Source: Zhengella mangrovi (lineage in GTDB: Bacteria > Pseudomonadota > Alphaproteobacteria > Rhizobiales > Rhizobiaceae). From it: a stretch of 64,000 bases of DNA. The position numbers and the translations under genes are program-made. The notes under the pieces were generated by a model. It was given only the letters and a program-made list of their open reading frames with translations, ran no database searches and was not told where the DNA came from. Each line of letters starts with the position of its first letter. Position 1 is the stretch's first letter. This document shows positions 1-9,528 of the stretch, in pieces. The DNA lies in NCBI RefSeq assembly GCF_002727065.1, contig NZ_PDVP01000001.1, positions 372,001 to 436,000 on the forward strand, given 5' to 3'.

Positions 1-998
1 TCGTCGTTCATTTCCGCGATCACCGTCATCTCGCCGGTCGGATGCTCGATGGCGAGCGACTTGCGGTCGCCGTCCGGGATGGAGGCCATGGCGGCCGCGG
101 GCGATCCCGGCAGGAGGCAGGCCGTGGCCACCGACACCGCGCCAAGCACGCCGATGGAGGCATGGCAGCGGTGTGGAATGAAGGTCCGCGTCGAGATCGC
201 GCCGCCGTTGCGCGCCGGGCTGACCATGGTCATCTTCGGCACCGATTTCTTTTCCACGTCGCCCAGGTTCATCAGCGGCCCGCATTTCAGCCGGATGGCT
301 TCGAGCTTCGCGCGGAGGTCGGCATTGGCTTCCAGTTCCTCGCGCGTTTCAGTGCCGGCAATGCCCATGTCCTCGGCCCGCATGACCACGCAGGGCATGC
401 CGTTGTCGATCATGGTGACCGCGATGCCCTCGACGGTATCGACGGCATTGCCGGTCGGCAGCAGCGCGCCGCAGGACGACCCGGCGGTATCGCGAAAAAC
501 CAGCGGAATGGCGGCCGCCGACCCAGGCACGCCGTCAATGCGCGCCTCGCCTCGATAGGTGACCTGGCCACCCGGTGTCTGCACCTTGGCGACGGCCGTC
601 TGCCCGGTGTTTTCCATGTAGATGACGACGTCGGTCTCGCCGCTCTTCGCCGTGACCAGCCCGCGCTCGATGGCGAAGGGGCCGATGCCCGCGAGGATGT
701 TGCCGCAGTTCTGCGCATCCGTGACGATCGCCTGGTCGACGAAGACCTGCAGGAACAGGTAATCGACATCCACGCCGGCGCGGCGCGACTTCTGCACCAC
801 GGCGACCTTGGAGGTCAACGGATCGGCCCCGCCCATGCCGTCGATCTGGCGGTCGTCGGGCGACCCCATCATCGACAGCAGGAAGGCGTCGCGCCCGGCC
901 ACATCCTGCGGCAGGTCTTCTGCAAGGAAATAGCCACCCTTGGATGTGCCGCCGCGCATCCACATGCAGCGCACGCCGTTGGCCTGCGTGTCAGACAT
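1..998 (-). CDS. galD: 4-oxalomesaconate tautomerase, PrpF family (3' end cut by window edge)
   Basis: Interconverts the keto and enol forms of 4-oxalomesaconate in the protocatechuate/gallate 4,5-cleavage route, so that GalB can hydrate it. The reverse strand reads continuously from an ATG at 998 to the window edge (about 332 codons). The protein opens [20 protein letters not shown], followed by [12 protein letters not shown] and [13 protein letters not shown], all typical of the PrpF/isomerase fold with its cysteine-containing active site. Roughly 30 C-terminal residues are outside the window. Its start overlaps the end of galC by 8 bases, so the two are co-transcribed. The choice of galD over other PrpF isomerases rests on the galB-galC-ligAB context. 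Confidence 0.88.
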   Translation of the reverse strand, partial: MSDTQANGVRCMWMRGGTSKGGYFLAEDLPQDVAGRDAFLLSMMGSPDDRQIDGMGGADPLTSKVAVVQKSRRAGVDVDYLFLQVFVDQAIVTDAQNCGNILAGIGPFAIERGLVTAKSGETDVVIYMENTGQTAVAKVQTPGGQVTYRGEARIDGVPGSAAAIPLVFRDTAGSSCGALLPTGNAVDTVEGIAVTMIDNGMPCVVMRAEDMGIAGTETREELEANADLRAKLEAIRLKCGPLMNLGDVEKKSVPKMTMVSPARNGGAISTRTFIPHRCHASIGVLGAVSVATACLLPGSPAAAMASIPDGDRKSLAIEHPTGEMTVIAEMND

Positions 999-1683
999 AT
1001 TTCAGGCCCTTTTCCTTGAGCCGGTCGCGCATGTTGTAGATGTCGAGGCCGAGTTCTCCGGCGGCCAGGCGCTTGCGCTTCTCTTCCTCGGCGTCCATCC
1101 GCTTGCGGGCCTTCGCCAGCACGTCTTCCGCCTCTTCGCGGCGCACGACGCAGACGCCGTCGTCGTCGGCCACGATCACGTCGCCCGGCCGCACGTATTC
1201 GCCGGCGCAGACGATCGGCACGTTGACCGACCCCAGGGTCTCCTTGACCGTACCCTGCGCGAAGACCGCCTTGGACCAGACCGGGAATTTCATTGACGTC
1301 AGGTCGCGCGTATCGCGCACGCCGGCATCGATGATCAGGCCGACGCCGCCGCGCGCCTGCATCGAGGTTGCCAGCAGGTCGCCGAAATAGCCGTCCTCGC
1401 ACGGGCTGGTGGGCGCCAGCACGAGGATGTCGCCGGCCTGCACCTGCTCGATGGCCACGTGGACCATCCAGTTGTCGCCCGGAGGCGCGGAGATGGTGAC
1501 GGCGGAGGCTGCAACCTGCGCGCCGGAATAGATCGGCCGCATGTAGGAGGCCAGCAGGCCCTTGCGGCCCTGCGCCTCGTGCACGGTGGCGACGCCGGCC
1601 TCGGCAAGGCCCTTGATGACCTCCGGGTCGGCGCGTTCGATGGTCTGGACGACGACGCCCGCCTGCGTGGTGGAACCGGCCAT
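991..1683 (-). CDS. galC: 4-carboxy-4-hydroxy-2-oxoadipate aldolase, RraA family
   Basis: Class II, metal-dependent aldolase that splits 4-carboxy-4-hydroxy-2-oxoadipate into pyruvate and oxaloacetate, the last step of 4,5-cleavage (also called LigK or ProA). The 230-residue protein begins [19 protein letters not shown]. It carries the RraA-like segments [25 protein letters not shown] and [16 protein letters not shown], which include the pyruvate-binding Arg-Asp region, plus [14 protein letters not shown]. An AGGAGGCAAG ribosome site just upstream fixes the start at 1683. It lies 23 bases after galB and overlaps galD, giving one leftward operon. The RraA fold also includes RNase E inhibitors, but the neighbours make the aldolase call strong. 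Confidence 0.92.
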   Translation of the reverse strand: MAGSTTQAGVVVQTIERADPEVIKGLAEAGVATVHEAQGRKGLLASYMRPIYSGAQVAASAVTISAPPGDNWMVHVAIEQVQAGDILVLAPTSPCEDGYFGDLLATSMQARGGVGLIIDAGVRDTRDLTSMKFPVWSKAVFAQGTVKETLGSVNVPIVCAGEYVRPGDVIVADDDGVCVVRREEAEDVLAKARKRMDAEEEKRKRLAAGELGLDIYNMRDRLKEKGLKYV

Positions 1684-1706
1684 GGCCTTGCCTCCTGGAT
1701 AAGCGA

Positions 1707-2441
1707 TCAGAGTTCGTCGACGGTGCGCGGGAAGACCGACTGGAAGCCTTCGGCGAAGCGCGCGTTGCGCCCGCCGGACTGTCCGCCGGAATTGCGGCGG
1801 AAATGGTTGCCGCGGTTCTCCGCCACGTTGGTGTAGAAGTGCCAGAGATGCTCCTGGCCCTCCATGCACTCGATGGCGGCCTTCTTCTTCTCCCACACGG
1901 ACGTGATGTCGAGGAAGACATCCGGCTTCCAGCCCATCTGCTCGGTCTGGTGCGGCTCGAACAGGTAGAGCTGCGGCGCACCCAGCACCTTCTGGCCGGG
2001 GTTGTGGCCCCAGGCCTGGGCGATCATGCGGCACTCCAGCACGAACTTGGTCGTGTTCATGTGATCGGTGTTGTAGGGATCCCACATCGAGTGGCTCATC
2101 ATGAACGCCGGCTGCACGGCGCGGATCAGGTTGACGGTCTTCTCGCGGGCTTCCGGGCCGAAATCGAGCGGGTAGTCGCCGAGGTCGAAGAAATGGATGT
2201 CGTGCACGCCGAGCGCCTTCGCGGCATTCTCCGCTTCCTTGCGCCGCGCGTCCTTCACCACGTCCAGCGTCATCCCGTCCTGCTTCCACAGCTTGGCGCT
2301 TTCGCCGCGCTCCCCGTAGGACAGGCAGCAGACGGTGACGTTGTAGCCAAGCTCCTGGTGGAGGGCGATGGCACCGCCGGCGCGCCAGACGAAGTCGGCG
2401 GCATGGGCGGAGATGACGAGCGCTGTTTTCTTGTCGGCCAT
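1707..2441 (-). CDS. galB: 4-oxalomesaconate hydratase, PIG-L deacetylase-fold
   Basis: Zn-dependent hydratase that converts 4-oxalomesaconate to 4-carboxy-4-hydroxy-2-oxoadipate. The 244-residue protein has the PIG-L/LmbE fold: an N-terminal [14 protein letters not shown] segment, where the usual zinc-binding AHPDD is AHAAD, then SYGERGES, and a late metal-site segment around [12 protein letters not shown]. This departure from deacetylase consensus and the close partnership with galC and galD match the GalB type first described in Pseudomonas putida, not the unrelated LigJ hydratase. A GGAAGG ribosome site precedes the ATG at 2441. It is the first gene of the leftward operon, read away from the LysR regulator. 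Confidence 0.9.
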   Translation of the reverse strand: MADKKTALVISAHAADFVWRAGGAIALHQELGYNVTVCCLSYGERGESAKLWKQDGMTLDVVKDARRKEAENAAKALGVHDIHFFDLGDYPLDFGPEAREKTVNLIRAVQPAFMMSHSMWDPYNTDHMNTTKFVLECRMIAQAWGHNPGQKVLGAPQLYLFEPHQTEQMGWKPDVFLDITSVWEKKKAAIECMEGQEHLWHFYTNVAENRGNHFRRNSGGQSGGRNARFAEGFQSVFPRTVDEL

Positions 2442-2547
2442 GGATGGTTTCCTTCCCCGAGCGGCAGGCGGCGGCCTGCTGTGATCACTTTCATATCATT
2501 CTAGGGCCCGAAGGGGCTCCCGCACCAATCCGAACGCAAGCCATGGC

Positions 2548-2562
2548 ATAAGCTTTGGCTAT
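2548..2562. promoter_or_regulatory. Candidate LysR operator (T-N11-A) between galB and the regulator
   Basis: In the 158-base divergent gap lies ATAAGCTTTGGCTAT: ATA and TAT arms with T-N11-A geometry, the classical LysR-type recognition pattern. It sits 38 bases before the regulator start and about 106 bases before galB, a usual place for a site serving both genes. Short motifs of this kind arise by chance, so this is a candidate only. Confidence 0.35.
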
Positions 2563-2599
2563 AAGGTATGATGCGGATCAACGATTGGAGCATGGTTGC

Positions 2600-3829
2600 A
2601 TGAGCGAAACGCTCCCCAATTTCCGTCATCTGCGGGTCTTCCGCGAAGTGGCCCGCCTGCGGTCCGTCAGCGCCGCGGCCGAACAGGTCCACCTGTCCCA
2701 GCCAGCAGTCACCCAGGCGGTCTCGAAGCTCGAGGCCGAACTCGGCGCATCCCTGTTCGAGCGCCGCAGCGACGGCATGTACCTGACCGCAATCGGCACG
2801 GCTTTCCTGCAGCGCGTGATGGCCGCGCTCGACCATGTCGAGGCCGGCGCGCGCGAAGCGAGCCGGGTCGGCCTGCGCCACGCCGGTCGTGGCTTTTCCC
2901 GCTTCGACCGGCTGATTACCTCGGCGCAGCTGCGCGCGCTTGCCGCCCTTTCCGACTCGTCGAATTTTTCCATGGCGGCGCGCGCCCTCCAGGTGTCGCA
3001 ACCGTCCGTTCACCGCGCCGCGCGCAACCTGGAAAAGGTGTCGGGCATCGAGCTGTTCAAGAGCGCACCGGAAGGCGTGTCCCTGACCCATGCCGCCCAG
3101 GCGCTGGCCCAGCGCACCAAGCTCGCCTTCGCCGAACTGAAGCAGGGGTTCGAGGAAATCGGCGACCACCTGGGGCGGGATTCCTCCGTCATCACCGTAG
3201 GCTCGCTCCCGCTGGCGCGCAGCTTCATCATGCCGCACGCGATCAATGCCATGGTCGCGGCGCGTCCGAGCGTCCAGATCCGGGTTATCGACGGGGTCTA
3301 CGAGACCCTGCTGGCCCGCCTGCGGTCCGGCGAGATCGATTTTCTCATCGGCGCCCTGCGCCATCCGCCGCCCGTCGACGACGTCATCCAGGAGCGGCTG
3401 TTCGACGATCCGCTGACCATCGTGGCCGGCGCCCACCACCCGCTGGCCGGCAAGACCGGCATCTCGATCGCGGAAATCCTGCGCTGGCCATGGGTCGCGC
3501 CGCCGCGACCGACGCCGGCCGGCAGTTACCTCTTCGATACCCTGCGCATCCACGAGCGCGAACAGACGCCGGTGCGTGTCGTGTCGTCCTCCCTGGCCCT
3601 CCTGCGCGGCCTGCTGACCAGCGGCGACTACATCACCATTATATCGACCCACCAGATCCGCCACGAGATCGAGCAGGGTCTGCTCGTTCCCCTGGACGTC
3701 GAACTCGAGGCCAGCCACCGGGCCATCGGTCTGACATTCCGGGAAGGATGGCGCCCGACTCCGGCACAGTCCCTGTTCCTCGACCTCGTTCGCGATGCCG
3801 CGCGCGATGCCATGGCCGCGCCCCGTTGA
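2600..3829 (+). CDS. LysR-family transcriptional regulator with two N-terminal helix-turn-helix domains
   Basis: Probable regulator of the aromatic ring-cleavage genes on both sides. The 409-residue protein is longer than the usual 300 because two LysR-type DNA-binding domains stand in tandem. The first (about residues 8-67) contains SVSAAAEQVHLSQPAVTQAV. The second (about 98-156) contains NFSMAARALQVSQPSVHRAA followed by GIELFKSAPEGVSLT. A normal substrate-binding domain follows (SVITVGSLPLARSFIMPHAI, then GEIDFLIGALR). Both recognition helices keep the SQP(A/S)V core, so neither looks decayed. An in-frame ATG lies 45 bases upstream, but GGAG at 2587-2590 supports 2600. Effectors are probably pathway acids; that is inference from position. 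Confidence 0.9.
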   Translation: MSETLPNFRHLRVFREVARLRSVSAAAEQVHLSQPAVTQAVSKLEAELGASLFERRSDGMYLTAIGTAFLQRVMAALDHVEAGAREASRVGLRHAGRGFSRFDRLITSAQLRALAALSDSSNFSMAARALQVSQPSVHRAARNLEKVSGIELFKSAPEGVSLTHAAQALAQRTKLAFAELKQGFEEIGDHLGRDSSVITVGSLPLARSFIMPHAINAMVAARPSVQIRVIDGVYETLLARLRSGEIDFLIGALRHPPPVDDVIQERLFDDPLTIVAGAHHPLAGKTGISIAEILRWPWVAPPRPTPAGSYLFDTLRIHEREQTPVRVVSSSLALLRGLLTSGDYITIISTHQIRHEIEQGLLVPLDVELEASHRAIGLTFREGWRPTPAQSLFLDLVRDAARDAMAAPR

Positions 3830-3936
3830 ACTGCTGCCCTATGCAGAAAATCAATACCGCCCTTTGTCTTCCTATGTGCGTCCGATCGGGCTTGCTGATA
3901 TGGTTCTCGGAATGAAAGAAACGTCGAGGGAACGCC

Positions 3937-4875
3937 ATGAGTGAAACCGCCGGCCTGCCGGATGTCGCGCGTCGGGGAGCCATTGCGCTTGTCGGCTTCG
4001 GCGAGGCCGCGCAGGCCTTCACTGCCGGCTGGCAATCGGTGCACGCCGGTTTCTCGCCGCGCGCGTTCGATATCAAGACCGTCGACCCCGCCCTTTGCGA
4101 GGCCAAGCGGGCCGACTATGCCCGTTGCGGCGCCGACGGGCGCGAGACGCTGGAAGAGGCGCTCGATGGCGCCGATGCCGTCTTTTCGCTGGTGACGGCC
4201 GATCGCGCGAACGCCGCGGCCGAGGCGGCTGCCGCGTGGCTGCGGAAGGACGCGCTCTTCTTCGACTGCAATTCCTGTTCGCCGGGCGCCAAGCGCCGTT
4301 CGCAGGCCGTCATCGAAGCGGCCGGCGGGCGCTATGTCGATACCGCGGTCATGGCCCCGGTCCATCCGAAGCTGCACCACACGCCGCTGCTGGTCGCCGG
4401 TGCCCATGTCGCGGACGCGCTGGCATTGCTTGCCGCGCTCGACATGAAGGCGAAGCCGGTCGAGGGCGGCGTCGGTGCCGCCTCCGCTATCAAGATGACG
4501 CGCTCGGTCATGATCAAGGGCCTCGAGGCGCTGGTGCTGGAATGCGTGCTGACCGGCCGTGCCAACGGCGTGGAGGACGCGGTGCTCGATTCGCTCGACA
4601 CGTCCTTCCCCGGGTTCGACTGGCGTGCCCGGGCTGCCTACATGATGGAACGGGTCATGACCCACGGCATCCGCCGCGCCGCCGAGATGCGCGAAGTGGC
4701 CCTGACCGTCGACGAGGCCGGCCTGCAGGGTCGCATGGCGCGTGCAACGGCCGACTGGCAGGACGAGGTGGGCGCGATGAAGCTCGATGCCGCGGCCATC
4801 GGCGAGGATGCCGGGACGCTGGCTGACGCCATCCTGGAGCGGCTTGCCGGCACGGAGAAAAGAAAGCGCGCCTGA
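3937..4875 (+). CDS. NAD(P)-dependent oxidoreductase, 3-hydroxyisobutyrate dehydrogenase-like with DUF1932
   Basis: A 312-residue member of the 6-phosphogluconate/3-hydroxyisobutyrate dehydrogenase superfamily. A Rossmann domain opens with IALVGFGEAAQAF, which departs from the usual GxGxxG, and a C-terminal helical domain of the DUF1932 type covers about residues 190-270. The conserved segments DCNSCSPGAKRRSQ and GVGAASAIKMTRSVMIKG, with the catalytic-type lysine, are present. It is the first gene of the rightward lig operon, 31 bases before ligA, so it should act on an acid or semialdehyde of the 4,5-cleavage route or a feeder pathway. No characterised homologue fixes the substrate. GAGGGA precedes the ATG. 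Confidence 0.85.
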   Translation: MSETAGLPDVARRGAIALVGFGEAAQAFTAGWQSVHAGFSPRAFDIKTVDPALCEAKRADYARCGADGRETLEEALDGADAVFSLVTADRANAAAEAAAAWLRKDALFFDCNSCSPGAKRRSQAVIEAAGGRYVDTAVMAPVHPKLHHTPLLVAGAHVADALALLAALDMKAKPVEGGVGAASAIKMTRSVMIKGLEALVLECVLTGRANGVEDAVLDSLDTSFPGFDWRARAAYMMERVMTHGIRRAAEMREVALTVDEAGLQGRMARATADWQDEVGAMKLDAAAIGEDAGTLADAILERLAGTEKRKRA

Positions 4876-4905
4876 CACGGGCGCCGACAACGAGGGAAGA
4901 GCCCC

Positions 4906-6148
<1,243 letters not shown>

Positions 6149-6160
6149 GGGAGCAGTTTC

Positions 6161-7102
6161 ATGCGGATCTGTGTCGCCGGCGCCTATGGCGCGTTCGGCA
6201 TCAAGCATCTCGACGCATTGGCCAACATCGACGACGTCCAGGTGACGTCGGTCATGGGCCCGACCAGGGACAAGATCGAGGCCCTTGCGAAGGAGCGCGG
6301 TATCGGCCATGCCGCCACGACGCTGGAGGAATGCATCGCCCGCGACGACGTCGACGCGGTCATCCTGTCCACCCCGACCCAGCTTCATGCGAAACAGGCC
6401 ATTGCCTGCATGGATGCCGGCAAGCATGTTCTCGTCGAGATCCCGATGGCCGACAATCTCGCCGATTCCATCGCGGTGGTGAACAAGCAGAAGGAAACTG
6501 GCCTCGTCGCCATGGCCGGCCAGGTGCGCCGTTTCAATCCGTCCCACCAGTGGATTCACAACAAGATCAAGGCGGGTGAACTGAAGGTCCAGCAGATGGA
6601 CGTCCAGACCTATTTCTTCCGCCGCTCCAACATGAACGCCAAGGGCGAGCCGCGCTCCTGGACCGATCACCTGCTCTGGCACCATGCCTGCCATACGGTC
6701 GACCTGTTCCAGTACCAGACCGGCGAAACCTGCTCGCAGGCATTCGGCCTCCAGGGACCGATCCATCCGGACCTTGGCATCGCCATGGACATGTCCATCG
6801 GCATGAAGGTGCCGTCGGGGGCTATCTGCACCCTGTCGCTGTCGTTCAACAACAACGGGCCGCTTGGCACTTTCTTCCGCTACATCTGCGACAACGGCAC
6901 CTACATCGCCCGCTACGACGATCTCTTCGACGGCTATGACAAGCCGGTCGACCTGTCTGGCGTGGCCGTCTCCAACAACGGCATCGAGCTGATCGACCGC
7001 GAATTCGTGTCGGCTATCCGCGAGGGCCGCGAGCCGAATGGCGCAGTTGGCCAGGTGCTCGGCGCCATGGAGACGCTCGACACGATCGAGAAGTGCTTCT
7101 GA
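6161..7102 (+). CDS. ligC: 4-carboxy-2-hydroxymuconate-6-semialdehyde dehydrogenase
   Basis: NAD(P)-dependent enzyme of the Gfo/Idh/MocA family that oxidises the cyclised ring-fission product to 2-pyrone-4,6-dicarboxylate. The 313 residues begin MRICVAGAYGAFGIKH (dinucleotide fold), then AGKHVLVEIPMADNLADS with the family EKP-like motif changed to EIP. A C-terminal barrel half contains WTDHLLWHHACHTVDLFQYQ, rich in catalytic-type His and Asp. It is the last gene of the rightward operon; a hairpin terminator follows at 7132. The product must be opened by LigI, which is not in this window. Confidence 0.92.
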   Translation: MRICVAGAYGAFGIKHLDALANIDDVQVTSVMGPTRDKIEALAKERGIGHAATTLEECIARDDVDAVILSTPTQLHAKQAIACMDAGKHVLVEIPMADNLADSIAVVNKQKETGLVAMAGQVRRFNPSHQWIHNKIKAGELKVQQMDVQTYFFRRSNMNAKGEPRSWTDHLLWHHACHTVDLFQYQTGETCSQAFGLQGPIHPDLGIAMDMSIGMKVPSGAICTLSLSFNNNGPLGTFFRYICDNGTYIARYDDLFDGYDKPVDLSGVAVSNNGIELIDREFVSAIREGREPNGAVGQVLGAMETLDTIEKCF

Positions 7103-7131
7103 CCGCCCGACGCGCGGTTTCAGCGAAGCGG

Positions 7132-7166
7132 GAAGGGCGTGCGGGCAGCCGCGCGCCCTTCTTTCT
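7132..7166 (+). terminator. Terminator after ligC
   Basis: A 13-bp stem (7132-7144 with 7149-7161, one T-G pair) with a GCAG loop is followed by TTTCTT. It sits 30 bases past the ligC stop and borders the stop of the convergent amidase gene, so it mainly serves the rightward operon. Confidence 0.75.
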
Positions 7167-8110
7167 TACTCGAGGACCGAAAGCGGGAAGTGGAAGCCGA
7201 CGACCCAGTTCGGGGCGTCGACGATCTCGCTGATCCGCAGGTCGGCACAGACGGAGCAAAGCATGTAGGCCTCGTCCGGCGCCATGCCATGCTCGGTGGC
7301 AAGCAGGTCCACCATGCGCGCCACGGCCTCGCGTGCCGCCTGCATCAGGTCCGGGCCGATGCCGGTCGTCACACGGTAACCTGCGCGGCCAATCGTTTCG
7401 TCCATCGGCGCCGGCATCCGGAAATGCGGCGAGGCCGGCGCTGCGCCCTTGATCACGTCCAGCGTCACGACGGCACCCATTGCGCTTTCGATGGCCGTGC
7501 CGCAGACCTCGCCATCACCCTGTGCGGCATGGGTGTCGCCGATGGAGAACAGGGCCCCCTCGACCTCCACCGGCAGGTAGAGTTCCGCGCCCGCGGTCAG
7601 GTGGCGGATGTCCATGTTGCCGCCCATGCGTCGCGGCGGGATGATCGAATGCTGGCCGGCCTCGAGCGGGGCGACGCCGATGGTGCCGGCAAAAGGGCGG
7701 ACCGGGACACGGGCGAAATCGCTGAACAGGGCGCCGTCCCGCCCGCTCGCATCGTACCGCCACAGGTGCAGGCGCGGATCGCTGAACTGGTCCGCCAGCA
7801 GGCCGAAGCCCGGGATGATCGCCGTCCATCCGAAGCCCGACGGTGTGAAGGCCTCGATCGTCACCTTGAGTGCGTCGCCCGGTTCGGCGCCGTCGATGAA
7901 GACGGGGCCGGTGACGGGATTGACCCGGCCCGCCGGCATGGTCGCGATGTCGGCCGCCGTACTGCCCGGATGGTAATGGCCGCAGCCGGCATCGAGGCAA
8001 TCGAAGGAGACCGTCTCGCCCGGTGCGGCAATGAGCGCGGGGGCGAAATCGCGGTTCCAGCCGAAGTGATGCTGCGACCGGTGGATCGTGTGGCGTGCTG
8101 CCGGTGCCAT
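7166..8110 (-). CDS. Acetamidase/formamidase family protein
   Basis: Zn-type amidohydrolase of the FmdA/AmdA family, expected to release ammonia from small amides such as formamide or acetamide. The 314-residue protein has the family landmarks HHFGWNRDFAPAL near the N-terminus, DCLDAGCGHYHPGST, NPVTGPVFIDGAEPGD, PRRMGGNMDIRHL, and GDTHAAQGDGEVCGTAIE, which carries the metal-site acidic and His residues. An upstream in-frame ATG at 8158 exists, but GGAGGT before 8110 decides the start. It is convergent to the lig operon with no clear link to it. The exact substrate is not inferable. Confidence 0.88.
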   Translation of the reverse strand: MAPAARHTIHRSQHHFGWNRDFAPALIAAPGETVSFDCLDAGCGHYHPGSTAADIATMPAGRVNPVTGPVFIDGAEPGDALKVTIEAFTPSGFGWTAIIPGFGLLADQFSDPRLHLWRYDASGRDGALFSDFARVPVRPFAGTIGVAPLEAGQHSIIPPRRMGGNMDIRHLTAGAELYLPVEVEGALFSIGDTHAAQGDGEVCGTAIESAMGAVVTLDVIKGAAPASPHFRMPAPMDETIGRAGYRVTTGIGPDLMQAAREAVARMVDLLATEHGMAPDEAYMLCSVCADLRISEIVDAPNWVVGFHFPLSVLE

Positions 8111-8415
8111 GGCAAACCTCCAGCCATTGAGGTTTGCATCGCCATCCCGCCGGATCAACCCGGCAGAGGAAAGTTATCGGTGCGAACTAAATTTAGATAA
8201 ATTGTTAATAAGCAGCACCTAAAACTTGGGGTGAGGCAGGTTTCTGCGGCATGACGCCATCCGCTCGCCGGGGTTCCCGGATGTATTCTGATTGAGGCAG
8301 CCAGTGACTGGGTACCGGTTCGGCCGGTACGCGAGGACAGGCATGGCAGCCGGACCGAAGAATGTGCTGTGGCGGCGCACCGAAGACAGTTTTTGCGAGA
8401 CTGGACACTGCTGAG
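8111..8415. other. Divergent intergenic region, 305 bases
   Basis: Separates the amidase from the GGDEF gene and must hold both promoters. A short AT-rich patch around 8184-8215, with runs such as AAATTTAGATAAATTG, is the likeliest promoter zone. I see no palindrome, riboswitch or additional ORF that I can support. Confidence 0.4.
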
Positions 8416-9504
8416 ATGATGGCGAACGCGAACAAGCTCGAGAATGACACGGCCGTGCCCCCTGCTGCGACGGCCAGGCCGGCTTCGGCAATGAATGAAT
8501 ACGAACGGGTTCAGATGCTCGGCGGCCGGGCGCTGGCCCTGGCCACCAGCCATCTCACGGCACCGTTCCCGCCCGTCTACGATGTCTGGTACACCTATGT
8601 CGAGGGCAGCAACGAGGACGTGTGCAAGCGCGTCGACGAATTGCTCGAGGGGCGGACGACCGTCAGCACCTACGACCTGCTCCAGATCCACAACGAGCTC
8701 CTGGCTACCGATCTCGGCAAGAAGGAAGAGCTCGACAAGGCCAAGGAACAGCTCGACACCGAGATCTACGACATCCTCAACATGATCCGGCTGCATGTGC
8801 TGACCAGCGACCGGTATTGCGACGACCTGTCGGAGAAATCCTCGCACATCAAGGAAAACAGCAGTCTCGATGTCATCCGCGAAGTGATCGCGGGACTGAT
8901 CAACGAGAATGAGAAGATGCGCGACGACACCATGGCGCTCTCGCGCGGCCTGGAACAGTCGCGGGCGCAGATCGAGAAGCTTCACGACGCATTGCAGGAA
9001 TCGCAGCGTAACGAGATGACCGACTCGCTGACGGGCCTGGCCAACCGGCGCGCCTTCCAGATCAGCCTTGCCCGCGAAATGGAGGATGCGGCTGAAAGCG
9101 GCCGGCCGTTGTGCCTGGTCTTTGCCGACATCGATCACTTCAAGCAGATCAACGATACCTTCGGCCACGTGATCGGCGACGAGGTGCTGCGCTATTTCGG
9201 CCGCCTGCTGAAGACGCAGACCGATGACTGCGACGTGGCGTCCCGATACGGTGGCGAGGAATTCGCCATCCTGCTGCCCGGGGCGAAATCCGGTGTCGCC
9301 TGGCAGAAGGCCAACCAGATCCGGGAACTTCTCGCCAAGACGAAACTCGTCGTCACCAAGACCAACGTGCCGATCGGTTCCGTGACATCATCCTTCGGCA
9401 TTGCCGAAATGATTCCGGGCGAGGACTACATCTCCTTCATCGAGCGTGCCGACCGCCAGCTCTACCTTGCCAAGAGCAACGGGCGGAATCGCGTCGAGGC
9501 TTGA
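8416..9504 (+). CDS. GGDEF-domain diguanylate cyclase
   Basis: Predicted cytoplasmic c-di-GMP synthase of 362 residues. The N-terminal half (about 1-200) has no membrane segment or recognised sensor and is largely helical. A coiled-coil stretch around NENEKMRDDTMALSRGLEQS leads into the GGDEF domain (about 210-360). That domain has DSLTGLANRRAF, FADIDHFKQINDTFGH and RYGGEEF, an active GGEEF signature. The RxxD inhibitory site expected just upstream reads DDCD, so product feedback at that site is unlikely. The start is uncertain: ATGATG at 8416/8419 has a weak ribosome site, and an in-frame TGC-rich extension reaches 8362. Confidence 0.88.
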   Translation: MMANANKLENDTAVPPAATARPASAMNEYERVQMLGGRALALATSHLTAPFPPVYDVWYTYVEGSNEDVCKRVDELLEGRTTVSTYDLLQIHNELLATDLGKKEELDKAKEQLDTEIYDILNMIRLHVLTSDRYCDDLSEKSSHIKENSSLDVIREVIAGLINENEKMRDDTMALSRGLEQSRAQIEKLHDALQESQRNEMTDSLTGLANRRAFQISLAREMEDAAESGRPLCLVFADIDHFKQINDTFGHVIGDEVLRYFGRLLKTQTDDCDVASRYGGEEFAILLPGAKSGVAWQKANQIRELLAKTKLVVTKTNVPIGSVTSSFGIAEMIPGEDYISFIERADRQLYLAKSNGRNRVEA

Positions 9505-9509
9505 TCCCG

Positions 9510-9528
9510 CCGGGGCTATTGGCCCCGG
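9510..9528. terminator. Hairpin between GGDEF gene and glycosyltransferase
   Basis: CCGGGGC-TATTG-GCCCCGG forms a 7-bp perfect stem just after the GGDEF stop and covering the stop codon of the convergent glycosyltransferase gene. There is no T-run; it probably acts as a shared weak terminator or mRNA end stabiliser. Confidence 0.45.
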
